From Enterobacter asburiae (GTDB lineage Bacteria > Pseudomonadota > Gammaproteobacteria > Enterobacterales > Enterobacteriaceae): a stretch of 64,000 nucleotides of DNA. A model generated the notes under the pieces. That model was not told the origin of the DNA. It saw nothing but the letters and a program-made list of their open reading frames with translations, and did no database searches. The stretch is from the NCBI RefSeq assembly GCF_007035645.1, contig NZ_AP019632.1:3224001-3288000 (forward strand). Direction: 5' to 3'. Of the stretch, positions 47,189-58,147 are shown piece by piece. Made by a program: the position numbers and the translations under genes. The stretch's first letter is position 1. Every line of letters begins with the position of its first letter.

Positions 47189-48067
47189 ATGAGCGACGAC
47201 AATTCACACAGTAGCGACACGACAACCAGTAAAAAGGGATTTTTCTCCCTCATTCTGAACCAGCTTTTCCACGGCGAACCCAAAAACCGTGATGAACTGC
47301 TGGAGCTGATTCGTGATTCCGGGCAGAACGACCTTATCGACGAAGATACGCGCGAAATGCTCGAAGGGGTTATGGACATCGCCGACCAGCGCGTTCGCGA
47401 TATCATGATCCCCCGTTCGCAGATGATCACCCTGAAACGTAACCAGACGCTGGACGAGTGCCTCGATGTGATCATCGAATCCGCCCACTCGCGTTTCCCG
47501 GTCATCAGCGAAGACAAAGATCACATCGAAGGGATTTTGATGGCCAAAGATCTGCTGCCGTTTATGCGCAGCGATGCCGAAGCCTTCAGCATGGAAAAAG
47601 TGTTACGCCAGGCCGTGGTTGTGCCGGAAAGTAAACGTGTGGATCGGATGCTGAAAGAGTTTCGCTCTCAGCGTTACCACATGGCGATTGTTATTGATGA
47701 ATTTGGTGGCGTTTCCGGTCTGGTCACGATCGAAGATATTCTTGAGCTGATCGTGGGCGAAATCGAAGACGAGTACGACGAAGAAGAAGATATCGACTTC
47801 CGTCAGCTTAGCCGCCACACCTGGACCGTGCGTGCGCTGGCCTCGATTGAGGACTTCAACGACGCCTTCGGTACCCACTTCAGCGATGAAGAAGTCGATA
47901 CCATTGGCGGGCTGGTGATGCAGGCCTTTGGCCACCTCCCGGCGCGCGGTGAGACCGTTGACATCGACGGTTACCAGTTCAAAGTGGCAATGGCCGACAG
48001 CCGACGTATTATACAGGTTCACGTCAGAACACCGGACGACTCACCGGTGCCAAAACTGGAAGATTAA
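47189..48067 (+). CDS. corC: CBS-domain protein CorC (YbeX)
   Basis: 292 residues from the ATG at 47189 ([17 protein letters not shown]). Two CBS domains cover about 70-195 ([24 protein letters not shown]), and a C-terminal CorC/HlyC transporter-associated domain follows the acidic EDEYDEEED stretch. It is linked genetically to Mg2+/Co2+ efflux with CorA and, in recent work on the E. coli gene, to ribosome metabolism with YbeY. The in-frame codons upstream overlap the ybeY-corC spacer. Confidence 0.95.
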   Translation: MSDDNSHSSDTTTSKKGFFSLILNQLFHGEPKNRDELLELIRDSGQNDLIDEDTREMLEGVMDIADQRVRDIMIPRSQMITLKRNQTLDECLDVIIESAHSRFPVISEDKDHIEGILMAKDLLPFMRSDAEAFSMEKVLRQAVVVPESKRVDRMLKEFRSQRYHMAIVIDEFGGVSGLVTIEDILELIVGEIEDEYDEEEDIDFRQLSRHTWTVRALASIEDFNDAFGTHFSDEEVDTIGGLVMQAFGHLPARGETVDIDGYQFKVAMADSRRIIQVHVRTPDDSPVPKLED

Positions 48068-48072
48068 TGTAA

Positions 48073-49611
48073 ATGGCATTTGCCCCACTGCTTGAACGCC
48101 AGCGCGTCCGTTTGCTGCTGGCGCTGTTACTTGGAGCCAGCGGTACGCTGGCTTTCTCTCCTTACGATATCTGGCCCGCGGCCATTCTCTCCCTGATGGG
48201 GCTTCAGGGCCTGACCCTGAATCGTCGTCCCGTACAGGCTGCGGCCATCGGTTACTTCTGGGGACTTGGGCTGTTTGGCTCAGGCATCAACTGGGTTTAT
48301 GTCAGCATCGCCCAGTTTGGCGGTATGCCAGGCCCGGTCAACGTCTTCCTGGTGGTATTGCTCGCCGCGTATCTCTCGCTCTATACCGGTCTGTTCGCCG
48401 GCATCCTTTCTCGCCTGTGGCCAAAAACCACCTGGCTGCGCGTCGCCATTGCCGCGCCGGTGGTCTGGCAAATAACCGAGTTCCTGCGCGGCTGGGTGCT
48501 GACGGGCTTCCCGTGGCTACAGTTCGGCTACAGCCAGATTGACGGCCCGCTGAAAGGGCTGGCACCGGTAATGGGCGTTGAGGCCATCAACTTCCTGCTG
48601 ATGGTGGTCAGCGGCCTGCTGGTATTAGCCCTGGTCACACGCAGCTGGAAACCGCTGGCTGTGGCGCTGGTGCTGTTCGCCCTGCCCTTCCCGCTGCGCT
48701 ATATCCAGTGGTTCACGCCTGAGCCAGAGCGCACCCTGCAGGTGTCCATGGTGCAGGGGAATATTCCGCAGTCTATGAAGTGGGATGAGAAGGAGCTGCT
48801 GAATACGCTGAAGATCTACGCCAACGCCACCGAAGAGGTGATGGGTAAATCACAGCTGATTATCTGGCCGGAATCTGCGATCCCCGATCTGGAAATTAAC
48901 CAGCAGCCGTTCCTCAACATGATGAACGACCTGCTGCTGGCGCACGGCAGCACGCTGATCACCGGGATTGTCGATGCGCGTCTGAATCAGCAGAACCGCT
49001 ACGACACCTACAACAGCATCATTACGCTCGGGAAAGATAGCGAGTACAGCTACCACTCCACTGACCGGTACAACAAGAACCACCTGGTGCCGTTTGGTGA
49101 ATTTGTCCCGCTGGAGTCGATTCTGCGCCCGCTGGCCCCGTTCTTTGACCTGCCGATGTCCTCTTTCAGCCGCGGCCCGTACGTACAGCCTCAGCTGCAC
49201 GCGCACGGCCTGGCCCTGACGGCGGCCATCTGCTACGAAATCATTCTCGGCGAGCAGGTACGCGATAACTTCCGCCCGGATACTGACTATCTGCTGACCA
49301 TCTCCAACGACGCCTGGTTTGGTAAGTCAATCGGCCCGTGGCAGCACTTCCAGATGGCACGTATGCGCTCTCTGGAGCTGGCGCGTCCGCTGCTGCGCAG
49401 CACCAACAACGGCATCACCGCCGTGATTGGTCCGCAGGGCGAGATTCAGGCGATGATCCCGCAGTTTACCCGTGAGGTACTGACCACTAAAGTCACGCCA
49501 ACCACCGGGCTGACGCCATACGCGCGCACCGGCAACTGGCCGCTGTGGATACTGACCGTGCTGTTCGGCTTTGGCGCGGTGCTGATGAGCCTGCGTCAGC
49601 GTCGGAAATAA
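48073..49611 (+). CDS. lnt: Apolipoprotein N-acyltransferase
   Basis: 512 residues. It adds the third acyl chain to lipoproteins in the inner membrane so that the Lol system can sort them. Several N-terminal membrane helices (about 10-210) precede a nitrilase-like periplasmic domain with catalytic C387 in [11 protein letters not shown], a glutamate in [10 protein letters not shown] and a lysine in [11 protein letters not shown]. It follows corC by 5 bp, closing the phoL-ybeY-corC-lnt operon. Confidence 0.97.
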   Translation: MAFAPLLERQRVRLLLALLLGASGTLAFSPYDIWPAAILSLMGLQGLTLNRRPVQAAAIGYFWGLGLFGSGINWVYVSIAQFGGMPGPVNVFLVVLLAAYLSLYTGLFAGILSRLWPKTTWLRVAIAAPVVWQITEFLRGWVLTGFPWLQFGYSQIDGPLKGLAPVMGVEAINFLLMVVSGLLVLALVTRSWKPLAVALVLFALPFPLRYIQWFTPEPERTLQVSMVQGNIPQSMKWDEKELLNTLKIYANATEEVMGKSQLIIWPESAIPDLEINQQPFLNMMNDLLLAHGSTLITGIVDARLNQQNRYDTYNSIITLGKDSEYSYHSTDRYNKNHLVPFGEFVPLESILRPLAPFFDLPMSSFSRGPYVQPQLHAHGLALTAAICYEIILGEQVRDNFRPDTDYLLTISNDAWFGKSIGPWQHFQMARMRSLELARPLLRSTNNGITAVIGPQGEIQAMIPQFTREVLTTKVTPTTGLTPYARTGNWPLWILTVLFGFGAVLMSLRQRRK

Positions 49612-49623
49612 CCTTCCCTTCTG

Positions 49624-49657
49624 TTGTCGGGTGGCGTAGCCGCCACCCGACAATTTT
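49624..49657 (+). terminator. Terminator of the phoL-ybeY-corC-lnt operon
   Basis: TTGTCGGGTGGCG-TAGC-CGCCACCCGACAA, a 13-bp perfect stem followed by TTTT, 12 bp after lnt. The GTCGGGTGGCG core also resembles enterobacterial REP palindromes. Confidence 0.8.
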
Positions 49658-49673
49658 CTCCAGACTCCCATTC

Positions 49674-49690
49674 TGGCACGCCTATTGCTT
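49674..49690 (+). promoter_or_regulatory. Sigma-54 promoter of gltIJKL
   Basis: TGGCACGCCTATTGCTT matches the sigma-54 consensus TGGCAC-N5-TTGC with GG and GC exactly ten bases apart. It reads towards gltI; the expected start near 49700 gives a leader of about 265 nt. Confidence 0.75.
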
Positions 49691-49756
49691 TGTTTATTCA
49701 GGTAAACGCAGTTTGGCTTAACGTGCAACTTTGTCGCACCAGCGTAGATCATCGGT

Positions 49757-49773
49757 AGCACCGAAACGGTGCA
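49757..49773. promoter_or_regulatory. NtrC-type binding site in the gltI leader
   Basis: AGCACC-GAAAC-GGTGCA has both perfect half-sites and the 17-bp length of NtrC sites such as those at glnA. It lies about 57-73 bp downstream of the predicted sigma-54 start rather than upstream. The rest of 49774-49963 is AT-rich, with TTTACA at 49841 as a possible sigma-70 -35 element. Confidence 0.5.
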
Positions 49774-49963
49774 ACGGGAGATATTTGCCTCTGAATGGTG
49801 CGGCGCGCTTCGCAAAAATAAACAATAACGCAGCAAAATCTTTACATTAAGCCAGACTAAATGTTAACAAGCTTGCATAACACTGCACTCGCACTGCGCG
49901 AGATATAACAACATCACAATGGGTATCAATGCGTCGCTGGCGCTGATAAAAAAGGAGTTGGGT

Positions 49964-50869
49964 ATGCAATTACGTAAACTGGCCACAGCAATGCTGGTTA
50001 TGGGAATGTCTGCAGGCGTGGTTCACGCTGAAGATGCTCCGGCAGCAGGCAGCACTCTCGACAAGATTGCCAAAAACGGCGTCATCGTGGTCGGCCACCG
50101 TGAATCTTCAGTCCCGTTCTCTTACTACGACAACACGCAAAAAGTCGTGGGCTATTCACAGGATTACTCCAACGCCATCGTTGAAGCTGTGAAGAAAAAG
50201 CTGAACAAACCTGACCTGCAGGTGAAGCTGATCCCAATCACTTCACAGAACCGTATTCCACTGCTGCAAAACGGCACCTTTGACTTCGAGTGTGGCTCCA
50301 CCACCAACAACCTCGAGCGTCAGAAACAGGCTGCCTTCTCTGACACCATCTTTGTCGTGGGCACCCGTCTGCTGACGAAGAAAGGCGGTGAGATCAAAGA
50401 CTTCGCTGATCTGAAAGGCAAAGCGGTTGTTGTGACCTCCGGTACCACGTCAGAAGTGCTGCTGCACAAGCTGAACGACGAGAAGAAAATGGATATGCGC
50501 ATCATCAGCGCGAAAGACCATGGCGACTCCTTCCGTACCCTGGAAAGCGGTCGTGCCGTCGCGTTTATGATGGATGACGCCCTGCTGGCGGGCGAACGTG
50601 CGAAAGCGAAGAAACCAGACAACTGGGATATCGTCGGTACCGCGCAGTCCAAAGAAGCCTACGGCTGTATGCTGCGTAAAGACGATCCGCAGTTCAAAAA
50701 GCTGATCGATGACACCATCGCTCAGGTGCAGACCTCCGGCGAAGCGGAAAAATGGTTCGACAAATGGTTCAAGAACCCGATTCCACCAAAAAACCTGAAC
50801 ATGAATTTTGAACTGTCTGACGACATGAAAGCGCTGTTCAAATCTCCAAATGACAAGGCTCTTAACTAA
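49964..50869 (+). CDS. gltI: Glutamate/aspartate ABC transporter periplasmic binding protein
   Basis: 301 residues from the ATG at 49964 (AAAAGGAGTTGGGT before it). A signal peptide of about 22 residues (MQLRKLATAMLVMGMSAGVV then HA) is followed by a type II periplasmic binding fold with VGHRESSVPFSYYD, NGTFDFECGSTTNN and VTSGTTSEVLL. It binds Glu and Asp and delivers them to GltJK. The gene is much more strongly expressed than gltJKL in relatives, and an sRNA-yielding segment follows. Confidence 0.96.
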   Translation: MQLRKLATAMLVMGMSAGVVHAEDAPAAGSTLDKIAKNGVIVVGHRESSVPFSYYDNTQKVVGYSQDYSNAIVEAVKKKLNKPDLQVKLIPITSQNRIPLLQNGTFDFECGSTTNNLERQKQAAFSDTIFVVGTRLLTKKGGEIKDFADLKGKAVVVTSGTTSEVLLHKLNDEKKMDMRIISAKDHGDSFRTLESGRAVAFMMDDALLAGERAKAKKPDNWDIVGTAQSKEAYGCMLRKDDPQFKKLIDDTIAQVQTSGEAEKWFDKWFKNPIPPKNLNMNFELSDDMKALFKSPNDKALN

Positions 50870-51012
50870 TTAGAACAACAGGGGCGGGATCTCCTGCCCT
50901 CTCGATTGTCGGGAAGCATGGACAGACTATACGTTGAGTGGTCGTTCCCCACTCAGCGCGAAAAATGAGCTTCTCACCAATCTTCGAGGGTAGCGCTGCT
51001 ACCCTTTTTTTT
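50850..51012 (+). ncRNA. sroC: SroC sRNA region (gltI-gltJ intergenic)
   Basis: The segment from the end of gltI to the hairpin GGGTAGC-GC-TGCTACCC plus T8 (50988-51012) corresponds to E. coli SroC, a decay product of gltIJKL mRNA that sponges the sRNA GcvB. Conserved words include AAGCATGGACAGACTATACGTTGAGTGG and CTTCGAGGGTAGCGCTGCTACCC by memory. The 5' end is approximate. Confidence 0.75.
50988..51012 (+). terminator. Partial terminator at the SroC 3' end
   Basis: GGGTAGCGCTGCTACCC stem followed by eight T, immediately upstream of the gltJ ribosome binding site. It must be leaky to allow gltJKL expression. Confidence 0.85.
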
Positions 51013-51024
51013 CTGGAGTTTATT

Positions 51025-51765
51025 ATGTCAATAGACTGGAACTGGGGCATATTCCTGCAACAAGCCCCGTTCGGCAACACCACCTATCTTGGCTGGCTGT
51101 GGAGCGGCTTTCAGGTCACCGTGGCACTATCGATAACGGCGTGGATTATCGCGTTTCTTGTCGGTTCTCTGTTCGGTATTCTGCGCACCGTCCCTAACCG
51201 TTTTCTTTCAACGCTTGGCACCCTGTATGTGGAACTGTTCCGTAACGTTCCGCTGATCGTGCAATTCTTTACCTGGTATCTGGTCATCCCGGAACTGCTG
51301 CCGGAAAATATTGGCATGTGGTTCAAGTCGGAACTGGATCCGAACGTGCAGTTCTTTGTCTCCTCCATGATGTGTCTGGGGCTGTTTACCGCTGCGCGCG
51401 TTTGCGAGCAGGTGCGTGCCGCCATTCAGTCATTGCCGCGCGGACAAAAAAACGCGGGCCTGGCAATGGGCCTGACGCTGCCCCAAACCTACCGCTACGT
51501 GCTGCTGCCTAACGCCTACCGCGTTATCGTTCCACCGATGACCTCCGAGATGATGAACCTGGTGAAAAACTCGGCCATCGCCTCGACTATCGGCCTGGTC
51601 GACATGGCCGCGCAGGCGGGCAAGCTGCTGGATTATTCCGCTCACGCGTGGGAATCCTTCACCGCGATCACGCTCGCGTATGTTCTGATTAACGCTTTCA
51701 TCATGCTGGTGATGAACCTGGTTGAACGCAAAATCCGCCTGCCGGGTAATCTGGGGGGCAAATAA
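51025..51765 (+). CDS. gltJ: Glutamate/aspartate ABC transporter permease GltJ
   Basis: 246 residues from the ATG at 51025 ([23 protein letters not shown] before it). Five or so membrane helices with the EAA-type loop [20 protein letters not shown] that contacts the ATPase. It pairs with GltK in the inner membrane. The stop overlaps the gltK start (TAATG). Confidence 0.96.
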   Translation: MSIDWNWGIFLQQAPFGNTTYLGWLWSGFQVTVALSITAWIIAFLVGSLFGILRTVPNRFLSTLGTLYVELFRNVPLIVQFFTWYLVIPELLPENIGMWFKSELDPNVQFFVSSMMCLGLFTAARVCEQVRAAIQSLPRGQKNAGLAMGLTLPQTYRYVLLPNAYRVIVPPMTSEMMNLVKNSAIASTIGLVDMAAQAGKLLDYSAHAWESFTAITLAYVLINAFIMLVMNLVERKIRLPGNLGGK

Positions 51766-52439
51766 TGTACGAATTTGACTGGAGTTCTATCGTTCCATCC
51801 ATGCCTTACCTGCTTGATGGCCTGGTGATTACCTTAAAAATCACCGTTATTGCCATCATCATTGGTATCGTCTGGGGCACCCTGCTGGCCGTTATGCGCC
51901 TGTCGAGCTTTAAGCCGCTCGCCTGGTTTGCGACCGCCTACGTTAACGTGTTCCGCTCCATCCCGCTGGTGATGGTGCTGCTGTGGTTTTACCTGATTGT
52001 GCCCGGCTTCCTGCAGAACGTGCTGGGGCTGTCGCCGAAAACCGATATCCGTCTGATCTCCGCCATGGTGGCGTTCTCAATGTTCGAGGCCGCTTACTAC
52101 TCGGAGATTATCCGAGCGGGCATTCAGAGTATCTCCCGCGGGCAATCCAGCGCCGCGCTGGCGCTGGGGATGACGCACTGGCAGTCCATGCAGCTCATTA
52201 TTCTGCCGCAGGCGTTTCGCGCCATGGTTCCGCTCCTGCTGACCCAGGGCATCGTGCTGTTCCAGGATACCTCGCTGGTCTACGTTCTGAGTCTGGCAGA
52301 CTTCTTCCGTACCGCGTCAACCATCGGTGAACGTGATGGTACGCAGGTCGAGATGGTGCTCTTTGCGGGTGCGGTCTATTTTGTGATTAGTTTAAGCGCG
52401 TCGCTGTTGGTCAGCTGGCTGAAGAAAAGGACGGTATAA
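51765..52439 (+). CDS. gltK: Glutamate/aspartate ABC transporter permease GltK
   Basis: 224 residues. The second permease of the importer, with the EAA loop [20 protein letters not shown]. It overlaps gltJ and gltL by one base each (TAATG), indicating tight translational coupling of the JKL genes. Confidence 0.96.
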   Translation: MYEFDWSSIVPSMPYLLDGLVITLKITVIAIIIGIVWGTLLAVMRLSSFKPLAWFATAYVNVFRSIPLVMVLLWFYLIVPGFLQNVLGLSPKTDIRLISAMVAFSMFEAAYYSEIIRAGIQSISRGQSSAALALGMTHWQSMQLIILPQAFRAMVPLLLTQGIVLFQDTSLVYVLSLADFFRTASTIGERDGTQVEMVLFAGAVYFVISLSASLLVSWLKKRTV

Positions 52440-53164
52440 TGATTTCCCTGAAAAATGTTTCTAAATGGTATGGGCACTTTCAGGTGCTGACCGACTGCTC
52501 CACCGAAGTCAAAAAAGGCGACGTAGTGGTGGTATGCGGGCCGTCCGGCTCCGGTAAATCGACGCTGATTAAAACCGTCAACGGACTGGAGCCAGTGCAG
52601 CAGGGTGAGATCGTTGTCAACGGCACCAAAGTCAACGATAAGAAAACTAATCTCGCCCAGCTTCGCTCTCACGTTGGCATGGTGTTCCAGCACTTTGAGC
52701 TGTTCCCTCACCTCTCCATTATTGAGAACCTGACGCTGGCGCAGGTAAAAGTGCTGAAGCGTGATAAAAAAGCGTCGCGCGAGAAAGGTCTGAAGCTCCT
52801 GGAACGCGTTGGGCTTTCGGCGCATGCCGATAAGTTCCCGGCACAGCTTTCTGGCGGCCAACAGCAGCGTGTGGCGATCGCCCGCGCGCTGTGCATGGAT
52901 CCGGTGGCAATGCTGTTTGATGAGCCAACGTCGGCGCTCGATCCAGAGATGATCAATGAAGTGCTGGACGTAATGGTCGAGCTGGCGCACGAAGGGATGA
53001 CCATGATGGTGGTGACCCACGAAATGGGCTTTGCCCGTAAAGTGGCCAACCGCGTAATCTTTATGGACGAAGGGAAAATTGTCGAAGACTCACCGAAAGA
53101 AGAGTTCTTCGCTAACCCGAAATCAGAGCGTGCGAAAGATTTCCTCGCGAAAATCCTGCACTAA
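52439..53164 (+). CDS. gltL: Glutamate/aspartate ABC transporter ATPase GltL
   Basis: 241 residues. ABC ATPase with Walker [10 protein letters not shown] near residue 37, signature LSGGQQQR and Walker [13 protein letters not shown]. It energises GltIJK uptake. A 10-bp hairpin GTGCGCAATC/GATTGCGCAC (53173-53196) without a T-run follows and probably limits transcription or protects the mRNA end. Confidence 0.97.
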   Translation: MISLKNVSKWYGHFQVLTDCSTEVKKGDVVVVCGPSGSGKSTLIKTVNGLEPVQQGEIVVNGTKVNDKKTNLAQLRSHVGMVFQHFELFPHLSIIENLTLAQVKVLKRDKKASREKGLKLLERVGLSAHADKFPAQLSGGQQQRVAIARALCMDPVAMLFDEPTSALDPEMINEVLDVMVELAHEGMTMMVVTHEMGFARKVANRVIFMDEGKIVEDSPKEEFFANPKSERAKDFLAKILH

Positions 53165-53284
53165 TCTTCCCGGTGCGCAATCTGCGGATTGCGCACTGCT
53201 TCACGCTTTCACTCAGTTCCTCTCGTCGGCGTCACATTGCAGCGTTAACCTTGTCACAAAATAACGCTACGTATGGAGAACGCT

Positions 53285-54226
53285 ATGGCACAGCCTATTA
53301 TTCTCGATTGCGATCCGGGTCATGACGACGCGATCGCGCTCGTCCTCGCTCTTGCATCCCCTGAACTCGAGGTAAAAGCCGTCACCTCGTCCGCCGGAAA
53401 CCAGACGCCGGACAAAACCCTGCGCAACGTGCTGCGCATGCTCACGCTGCTCAAACGCACCGACATTCCTGTCGCCGGCGGGGCCGTGAAGCCGCTGATG
53501 CGCGAGCTGATTATTGCCGACAACGTTCATGGTGAAAGCGGGCTGGACGGTCCGGCACTTCCGGAGCCGGGTTTCACGCCGCAAAACTGTACCGCCGTGG
53601 AGCTGATGGCGAAGGTTCTACGTGAGAGTGCAGAACCGGTAACGCTGGTGGCAACCGGACCGCAAACCAACGTTGCGCTGCTGCTGAACAGCCATCCTGA
53701 GCTGCATAATAAAATTGCCCGAATTGTGATTATGGGCGGGGCCATGGGGCTGGGGAACTGGACGCCTGCGGCGGAGTTCAACATCTTTGTCGACCCGGAA
53801 GCCGCGGAAATCGTCTTCCAGTCCGGCTTACCAATTGTAATGGCGGGGCTGGACGTTACCCACCGCGCGCAGATTATGGCGGACGATATTGAGCGATTCC
53901 GCTCCGTGGGTAATACGGTCGCGACAACCGTGGCCGAGCTGCTCGACTTCTTTATGGAGTATCACAAAGCAGAGAAATGGGGCTTCCACGGCGCGCCGCT
54001 GCATGACCCGTGCACCATTGCCTGGCTACTGAAGCCGGAGATGTTCACTACGGTGGACAGATGGGTTGGTGTTGAGACGCAGGGAAAATACACCCAGGGA
54101 ATGACGGTGGTGGATTACTACTCGCTGACGGGAAATAAACCGAATACCACGGTGATGGTGGACATCGACCGCGAGGCGTTTGTGGATTTGCTGGCGGAGA
54201 GACTGGCTTACTATTCTGCGGCCTGA
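53285..54226 (+). CDS. rihA: Pyrimidine-specific ribonucleoside hydrolase RihA
   Basis: 313 residues from the ATG at 53285, with TATGGAGAACGCT before it; the ATG four codons earlier lies within that site. It splits uridine and cytidine to base and ribose. The Ca2+/ribose-binding cluster is in [12 protein letters not shown] at the N-terminus; [17 protein letters not shown] and the late [10 protein letters not shown] are also typical. The last codons and the stop (GCG GCC TGA) fall inside a copy of the dispersed palindrome element, so the C-terminus differs from that of the E. coli enzyme. Confidence 0.95.
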   Translation: MAQPIILDCDPGHDDAIALVLALASPELEVKAVTSSAGNQTPDKTLRNVLRMLTLLKRTDIPVAGGAVKPLMRELIIADNVHGESGLDGPALPEPGFTPQNCTAVELMAKVLRESAEPVTLVATGPQTNVALLLNSHPELHNKIARIVIMGGAMGLGNWTPAAEFNIFVDPEAAEIVFQSGLPIVMAGLDVTHRAQIMADDIERFRSVGNTVATTVAELLDFFMEYHKAEKWGFHGAPLHDPCTIAWLLKPEMFTTVDRWVGVETQGKYTQGMTVVDYYSLTGNKPNTTVMVDIDREAFVDLLAERLAYYSAA

Positions 54227-54263
54227 CGCCCTCCCCCCCCGCCCTCTCCCAGGGGGAGAGGGA
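54217..54263 (-). repeat. Dispersed CCCTCTCCC/GGGAGAGGG palindrome, copy 5 (overlaps rihA end)
   Basis: TGCGGCCTGACGCCCTCCC then GCCCTCTCCC AGG GGGAGAGGG. The shared flank TGCGGCCTGA supplies the rihA stop codon. Confidence 0.75.
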
Positions 54264-54283
54264 GCAGAAAGTTTTGCTTTTAT

Positions 54284-54769
54284 TTAGGGCTCAAACGGCC
54301 GACGCTGGAACTGATCGTGGCCGCATTTCGGACACAGCGGCAGGACATCCGGCGTATATACCGCAATATGATGGTGGCAATTCTCACACACCAGATTTCC
54401 CAAGCCGACCACCTCACCACTGTGATACACGCCGTGATGGTTCAAATCCTGAAAGACCTCGCGCCACTCCAGCTGCGTTTTATCCGTGATGTCGGCCAGC
54501 TCTTGCCACAGGCTCTCTTTAATCACCCGCATAAAAACGCTGTCCGTGACCTCCTCCTGGCTCTCCTGGTAGCTGCGCGCGAACTCTTCCAGATCGCGAC
54601 GCACGGCGCGCGTCACCTCTTCCACTTCGGTTCGCGTTAACTCACCCGTTTGCGTCACGCGGGCACGCGCTTGCTCCACCAGCGCGTCGATATCTCGCTC
54701 GCCGTTACGCAGCCGTTCCGTCAGTGTCGCCACCAGTTCGCGGTAAAATTGAGCAACCTTGTTCATCAT
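54284..54769 (-). CDS. ybeL: Zinc-ribbon protein YbeL (DUF1451)
   Basis: 161 residues (E. coli 160). The first two thirds are charged and helical, with heptad-like Leu/Val spacing. The C-terminus has a zinc-ribbon of CENCHHH and CPKCGH. Function unknown. It lies alone on the minus strand between rihA and leuS, divergent from leuS. Confidence 0.92.
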   Translation of the reverse strand: MMNKVAQFYRELVATLTERLRNGERDIDALVEQARARVTQTGELTRTEVEEVTRAVRRDLEEFARSYQESQEEVTDSVFMRVIKESLWQELADITDKTQLEWREVFQDLNHHGVYHSGEVVGLGNLVCENCHHHIAVYTPDVLPLCPKCGHDQFQRRPFEP

Positions 54770-54980
54770 TTTGCCTCCCGGGTAAGTAACTATTTCTAAT
54801 AATAGACCTTATTTCATCGACGCTTTGTCAGGTGAAGCACAGACCCGGTAAATTCCTGCAAAGCGCATTTGTGCGAAAGGCTGTTTTGACGCGGGCGTTT
54901 GGGCTATGCTATGCGGATCTGAATGACCACATCCATTGGCTACATTTGTAGCTGTATTGAAAACAGGACCACTGGCTGCC

Positions 54981-57563
54981 ATGCAAGAGCAATACCGCCC
55001 GGAAGAGATAGAATCAAAAGTCCAGCAACACTGGGACGAGAAGCGCACCTTTGAAGTAACCGAAGACGAGAGCAAAGAGAAGTATTACTGCCTGTCGATG
55101 CTTCCCTATCCTTCTGGTCGACTACACATGGGCCATGTGCGTAACTACACCATCGGCGATGTGATTGCACGCTACCAGCGCATGCTGGGTAAAAACGTTC
55201 TGCAGCCTATCGGCTGGGATGCGTTCGGTCTGCCTGCGGAAGGCGCGGCGGTCAAAAACAACACCGCACCGGCGCCGTGGACGTACGACAACATCGCGTA
55301 CATGAAAAACCAGCTCAAAATGCTGGGCTTTGGCTATGACTGGAGCCGCGAGCTGGCAACCTGTACCCCGGAATACTATCGCTGGGAGCAGAAGTTCTTC
55401 ACCGAGCTGTATAAAAAAGGCCTGGTGTATAAGAAGACCTCTGCCGTTAACTGGTGTCCGAATGACCAGACCGTTCTCGCGAACGAACAGGTTATCGACG
55501 GCTGCTGCTGGCGCTGCGACACCAAAGTTGAGCGTAAAGAGATCCCACAGTGGTTTATCAAAATCACCGCTTACGCTGATGAGCTGCTGAACGATCTGGA
55601 TAACCTCGACCACTGGCCAGATACTGTTAAGACCATGCAGCGCAACTGGATCGGCCGTTCTGAAGGCGTGGAGATTACCTTCAACGTTGAGAACTATGAC
55701 CAGACCCTGACTGTCTACACCACCCGCCCGGACACCTTCATGGGCGCGACCTACCTGGCCGTAGCCGCAGGTCACCCGCTGGCGCAGAAAGCGGCAGAGA
55801 ACAACCCGGAGCTGGCCACCTTCATCGACGAGTGCCGCAACACCAAAGTGGCCGAAGCCGACATGGCGACGATGGAGAAAAAAGGCGTCGCGACAGGCTT
55901 CTATGCGAAGCATCCGCTGACTGGCGAAGCGATCCCTGTCTGGGCAGCGAACTTCGTGCTGATGGAGTACGGTACAGGCGCGGTAATGGCCGTTCCGGGC
56001 CACGATCAGCGCGACTACGAGTTTGCCACCAAATACAGCCTGCCGATTAAAGCCGTTATTCTGGCCGCCGATGGTTCTGAACCCGACCTGTCCGAACAAG
56101 CGCTGACCGAAAAAGGCACCCTGTTCAACTCTGGTGAATTCAGCGGCCTGAGCTTCGAAGAGGGCTTCAACGCCATCGCCGATAAGCTGGCCTCTCTGGG
56201 CGTGGGCGAGCGTAAAGTTAACTTCCGTCTGCGCGACTGGGGCGTGTCCCGTCAGCGTTACTGGGGCGCGCCAATCCCAATGGTGACGCTGGAAGATGGC
56301 ACCGTGATGCCAACGCCGGAAGATCAGCTCCCGGTGATCCTGCCGGAAGACGTGGTCATGGACGGTATCACCAGCCCGATCAAAGCCGATCCTGAGTGGG
56401 CAAAAACCACCGTCAACGGTCAGCCTGCGCTGCGTGAAACCGACACCTTTGACACCTTTATGGAGTCATCCTGGTACTATGCGCGCTACACCTGCCCGCA
56501 GTATCAGGACGGTATGCTCGATTCCGATGCGGCAAACTACTGGCTGCCGGTTGATATCTATATCGGCGGCATCGAACACGCCATCATGCACCTGCTCTAC
56601 TTCCGCTTCTTCCACAAACTGATGCGCGATGCAGGCATGGTGAACTCTGACGAACCAGCAAAACAGCTGCTGTGTCAGGGCATGGTACTGGCAGATGCGT
56701 TCTATTACGTCGGTGCTAACGGCGAGCGTAACTGGGTTTCTCCGGTTGATGCGATCGTCGAGCGCGACGAGAAAGGCCGTATCGTTAAGGCGAAAGACGC
56801 CGAAGGTCATGAACTGGTCTATACCGGCATGAGCAAGATGTCTAAGTCGAAAAACAACGGCATCGATCCGCAGGTAATGGTTGAGCGTTACGGTGCGGAC
56901 ACCGTGCGTCTGTTCATGATGTTTGCCTCTCCGGCGGACATGACCCTGGAATGGCAGGAGTCCGGCGTGGAAGGCGCGAACCGCTTCCTGAAACGCGTCT
57001 GGAAACTGGTTTACGAACACACTGCACTGGGCGATGCCCCGGCGCTGAACGCCGCCGCACTGACTGAAGATCAGCAGGCGCTGCGTCGCGATGTTCATAA
57101 AACGATTGCGAAAGTGACCGATGATATTGGTCGTCGTCAGACCTTCAATACCGCAATTGCGGCTATTATGGAACTGATGAACAAGCTGGCGAAGGCTCCG
57201 CAGGACGGCGAGCAGGATCGTGCCTTAATGCGTGAAGCGCTGCTGGCCGTCGTTCGCATGCTGAACCCGTTCACTCCGCACGTCAGCTTCACCCTGTGGC
57301 AGGAGCTGAAAGGCGAAGGCGATATTGACAACGCGCCGTGGCCGCAGGCTGACGAAGCCGCGATGGTGGAAAACACGACGCTGGTTGTGGTCCAGGTAAA
57401 CGGCAAAGTCCGCGGTAAAATTACCGTGGCGGTCGATGCAACCGAAGAACAGGTTCGCGAGCGCGCGGGCCAGGAACCTCTGGTCGCAAAATATCTTGAG
57501 GGCGTTACCGTACGTAAAGTGATCTACGTACCGGGTAAACTGCTCAATCTGGTCGTTGGCTAA
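54981..57563 (+). CDS. leuS: Leucyl-tRNA synthetase
   Basis: 860 residues from the ATG at 54981 ([15 protein letters not shown]), identical in length to E. coli LeuS. Class I synthetase: HIGH motif in [14 protein letters not shown] near residue 42, the CP1 editing domain about 225-415 (with [18 protein letters not shown]), the zinc segment CWRCD and KMSKS in [10 protein letters not shown] near 619. It heads the leuS-lptE-holA-nadD operon. The open frame upstream begins at a TTG and is not used. Confidence 0.98.
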   Translation: MQEQYRPEEIESKVQQHWDEKRTFEVTEDESKEKYYCLSMLPYPSGRLHMGHVRNYTIGDVIARYQRMLGKNVLQPIGWDAFGLPAEGAAVKNNTAPAPWTYDNIAYMKNQLKMLGFGYDWSRELATCTPEYYRWEQKFFTELYKKGLVYKKTSAVNWCPNDQTVLANEQVIDGCCWRCDTKVERKEIPQWFIKITAYADELLNDLDNLDHWPDTVKTMQRNWIGRSEGVEITFNVENYDQTLTVYTTRPDTFMGATYLAVAAGHPLAQKAAENNPELATFIDECRNTKVAEADMATMEKKGVATGFYAKHPLTGEAIPVWAANFVLMEYGTGAVMAVPGHDQRDYEFATKYSLPIKAVILAADGSEPDLSEQALTEKGTLFNSGEFSGLSFEEGFNAIADKLASLGVGERKVNFRLRDWGVSRQRYWGAPIPMVTLEDGTVMPTPEDQLPVILPEDVVMDGITSPIKADPEWAKTTVNGQPALRETDTFDTFMESSWYYARYTCPQYQDGMLDSDAANYWLPVDIYIGGIEHAIMHLLYFRFFHKLMRDAGMVNSDEPAKQLLCQGMVLADAFYYVGANGERNWVSPVDAIVERDEKGRIVKAKDAEGHELVYTGMSKMSKSKNNGIDPQVMVERYGADTVRLFMMFASPADMTLEWQESGVEGANRFLKRVWKLVYEHTALGDAPALNAAALTEDQQALRRDVHKTIAKVTDDIGRRQTFNTAIAAIMELMNKLAKAPQDGEQDRALMREALLAVVRMLNPFTPHVSFTLWQELKGEGDIDNAPWPQADEAAMVENTTLVVVQVNGKVRGKITVAVDATEEQVRERAGQEPLVAKYLEGVTVRKVIYVPGKLLNLVVG

Positions 57564-57577
57564 GCGCGGGAGGAAAC

Positions 57578-58147
57578 GTGCGACAACTGGCAACAATACT
57601 CTTATCACTGGCGGTGCTTGTCACCGCTGGCTGTGGCTGGCACCTGCGCAATACCACGGCAGTGCCTGCTGAGATGAAAACGATGATTTTCGACTCATCG
57701 GATCCGAATGGTCCACTCAGCCGGGCAGTTCGTAATCAGCTGCGTCTGAACGGCGTTGAGCTTGTTGAGAAACAAACGCTGCGCCAGGATGTACCGTCTC
57801 TGCGTATCATCGGAGGAGGTCTGTCGAGAGATACGGCCTCTATCTTCCAGGACGGTCGTACAGCTGAATATCAGATGGTGCTGACGGTCAACGCAGCGGT
57901 CCTGATCCCGGGTAAAGACATCTATCCGATCAGCACGAAAGTGTTCCGTTCGTTCTTCGATAACCCGCAGACGGCATTGGCAAAAGATGCCGAACAGCAG
58001 ATTATCATCAACGAAATGTACGACAAGGCGGCGGAACAGCTGATCCGTAAACTGCCAGGTATTGCAGCGTCTACCCGACAAGGCTCTGACATTGTTGAAA
58101 AACCAGTTGCCGGCACGCTTCCTGCTGCTAACTCTCTGGGTAAATGA
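57578..58147 (+). CDS. lptE: LPS-assembly lipoprotein LptE
   Basis: 189 residues from a GTG start (GGGAGGAAAC before it). The signal peptide ends in a lipobox with the lipidated C19 ([10 protein letters not shown]). LptE plugs the LptD barrel and helps deliver LPS to the cell surface. It starts 14 bp after leuS, and its stop overlaps the holA start. Confidence 0.96.
   Translation: MRQLATILLSLAVLVTAGCGWHLRNTTAVPAEMKTMIFDSSDPNGPLSRAVRNQLRLNGVELVEKQTLRQDVPSLRIIGGGLSRDTASIFQDGRTAEYQMVLTVNAAVLIPGKDIYPISTKVFRSFFDNPQTALAKDAEQQIIINEMYDKAAEQLIRKLPGIAASTRQGSDIVEKPVAGTLPAANSLGK

Noticed and set aside
49624..49653. REP element instead of lnt terminator
   Set aside because: The core resembles REP palindromes, but the perfect stem followed by TTTT directly after lnt is more simply a terminator; both may be true.
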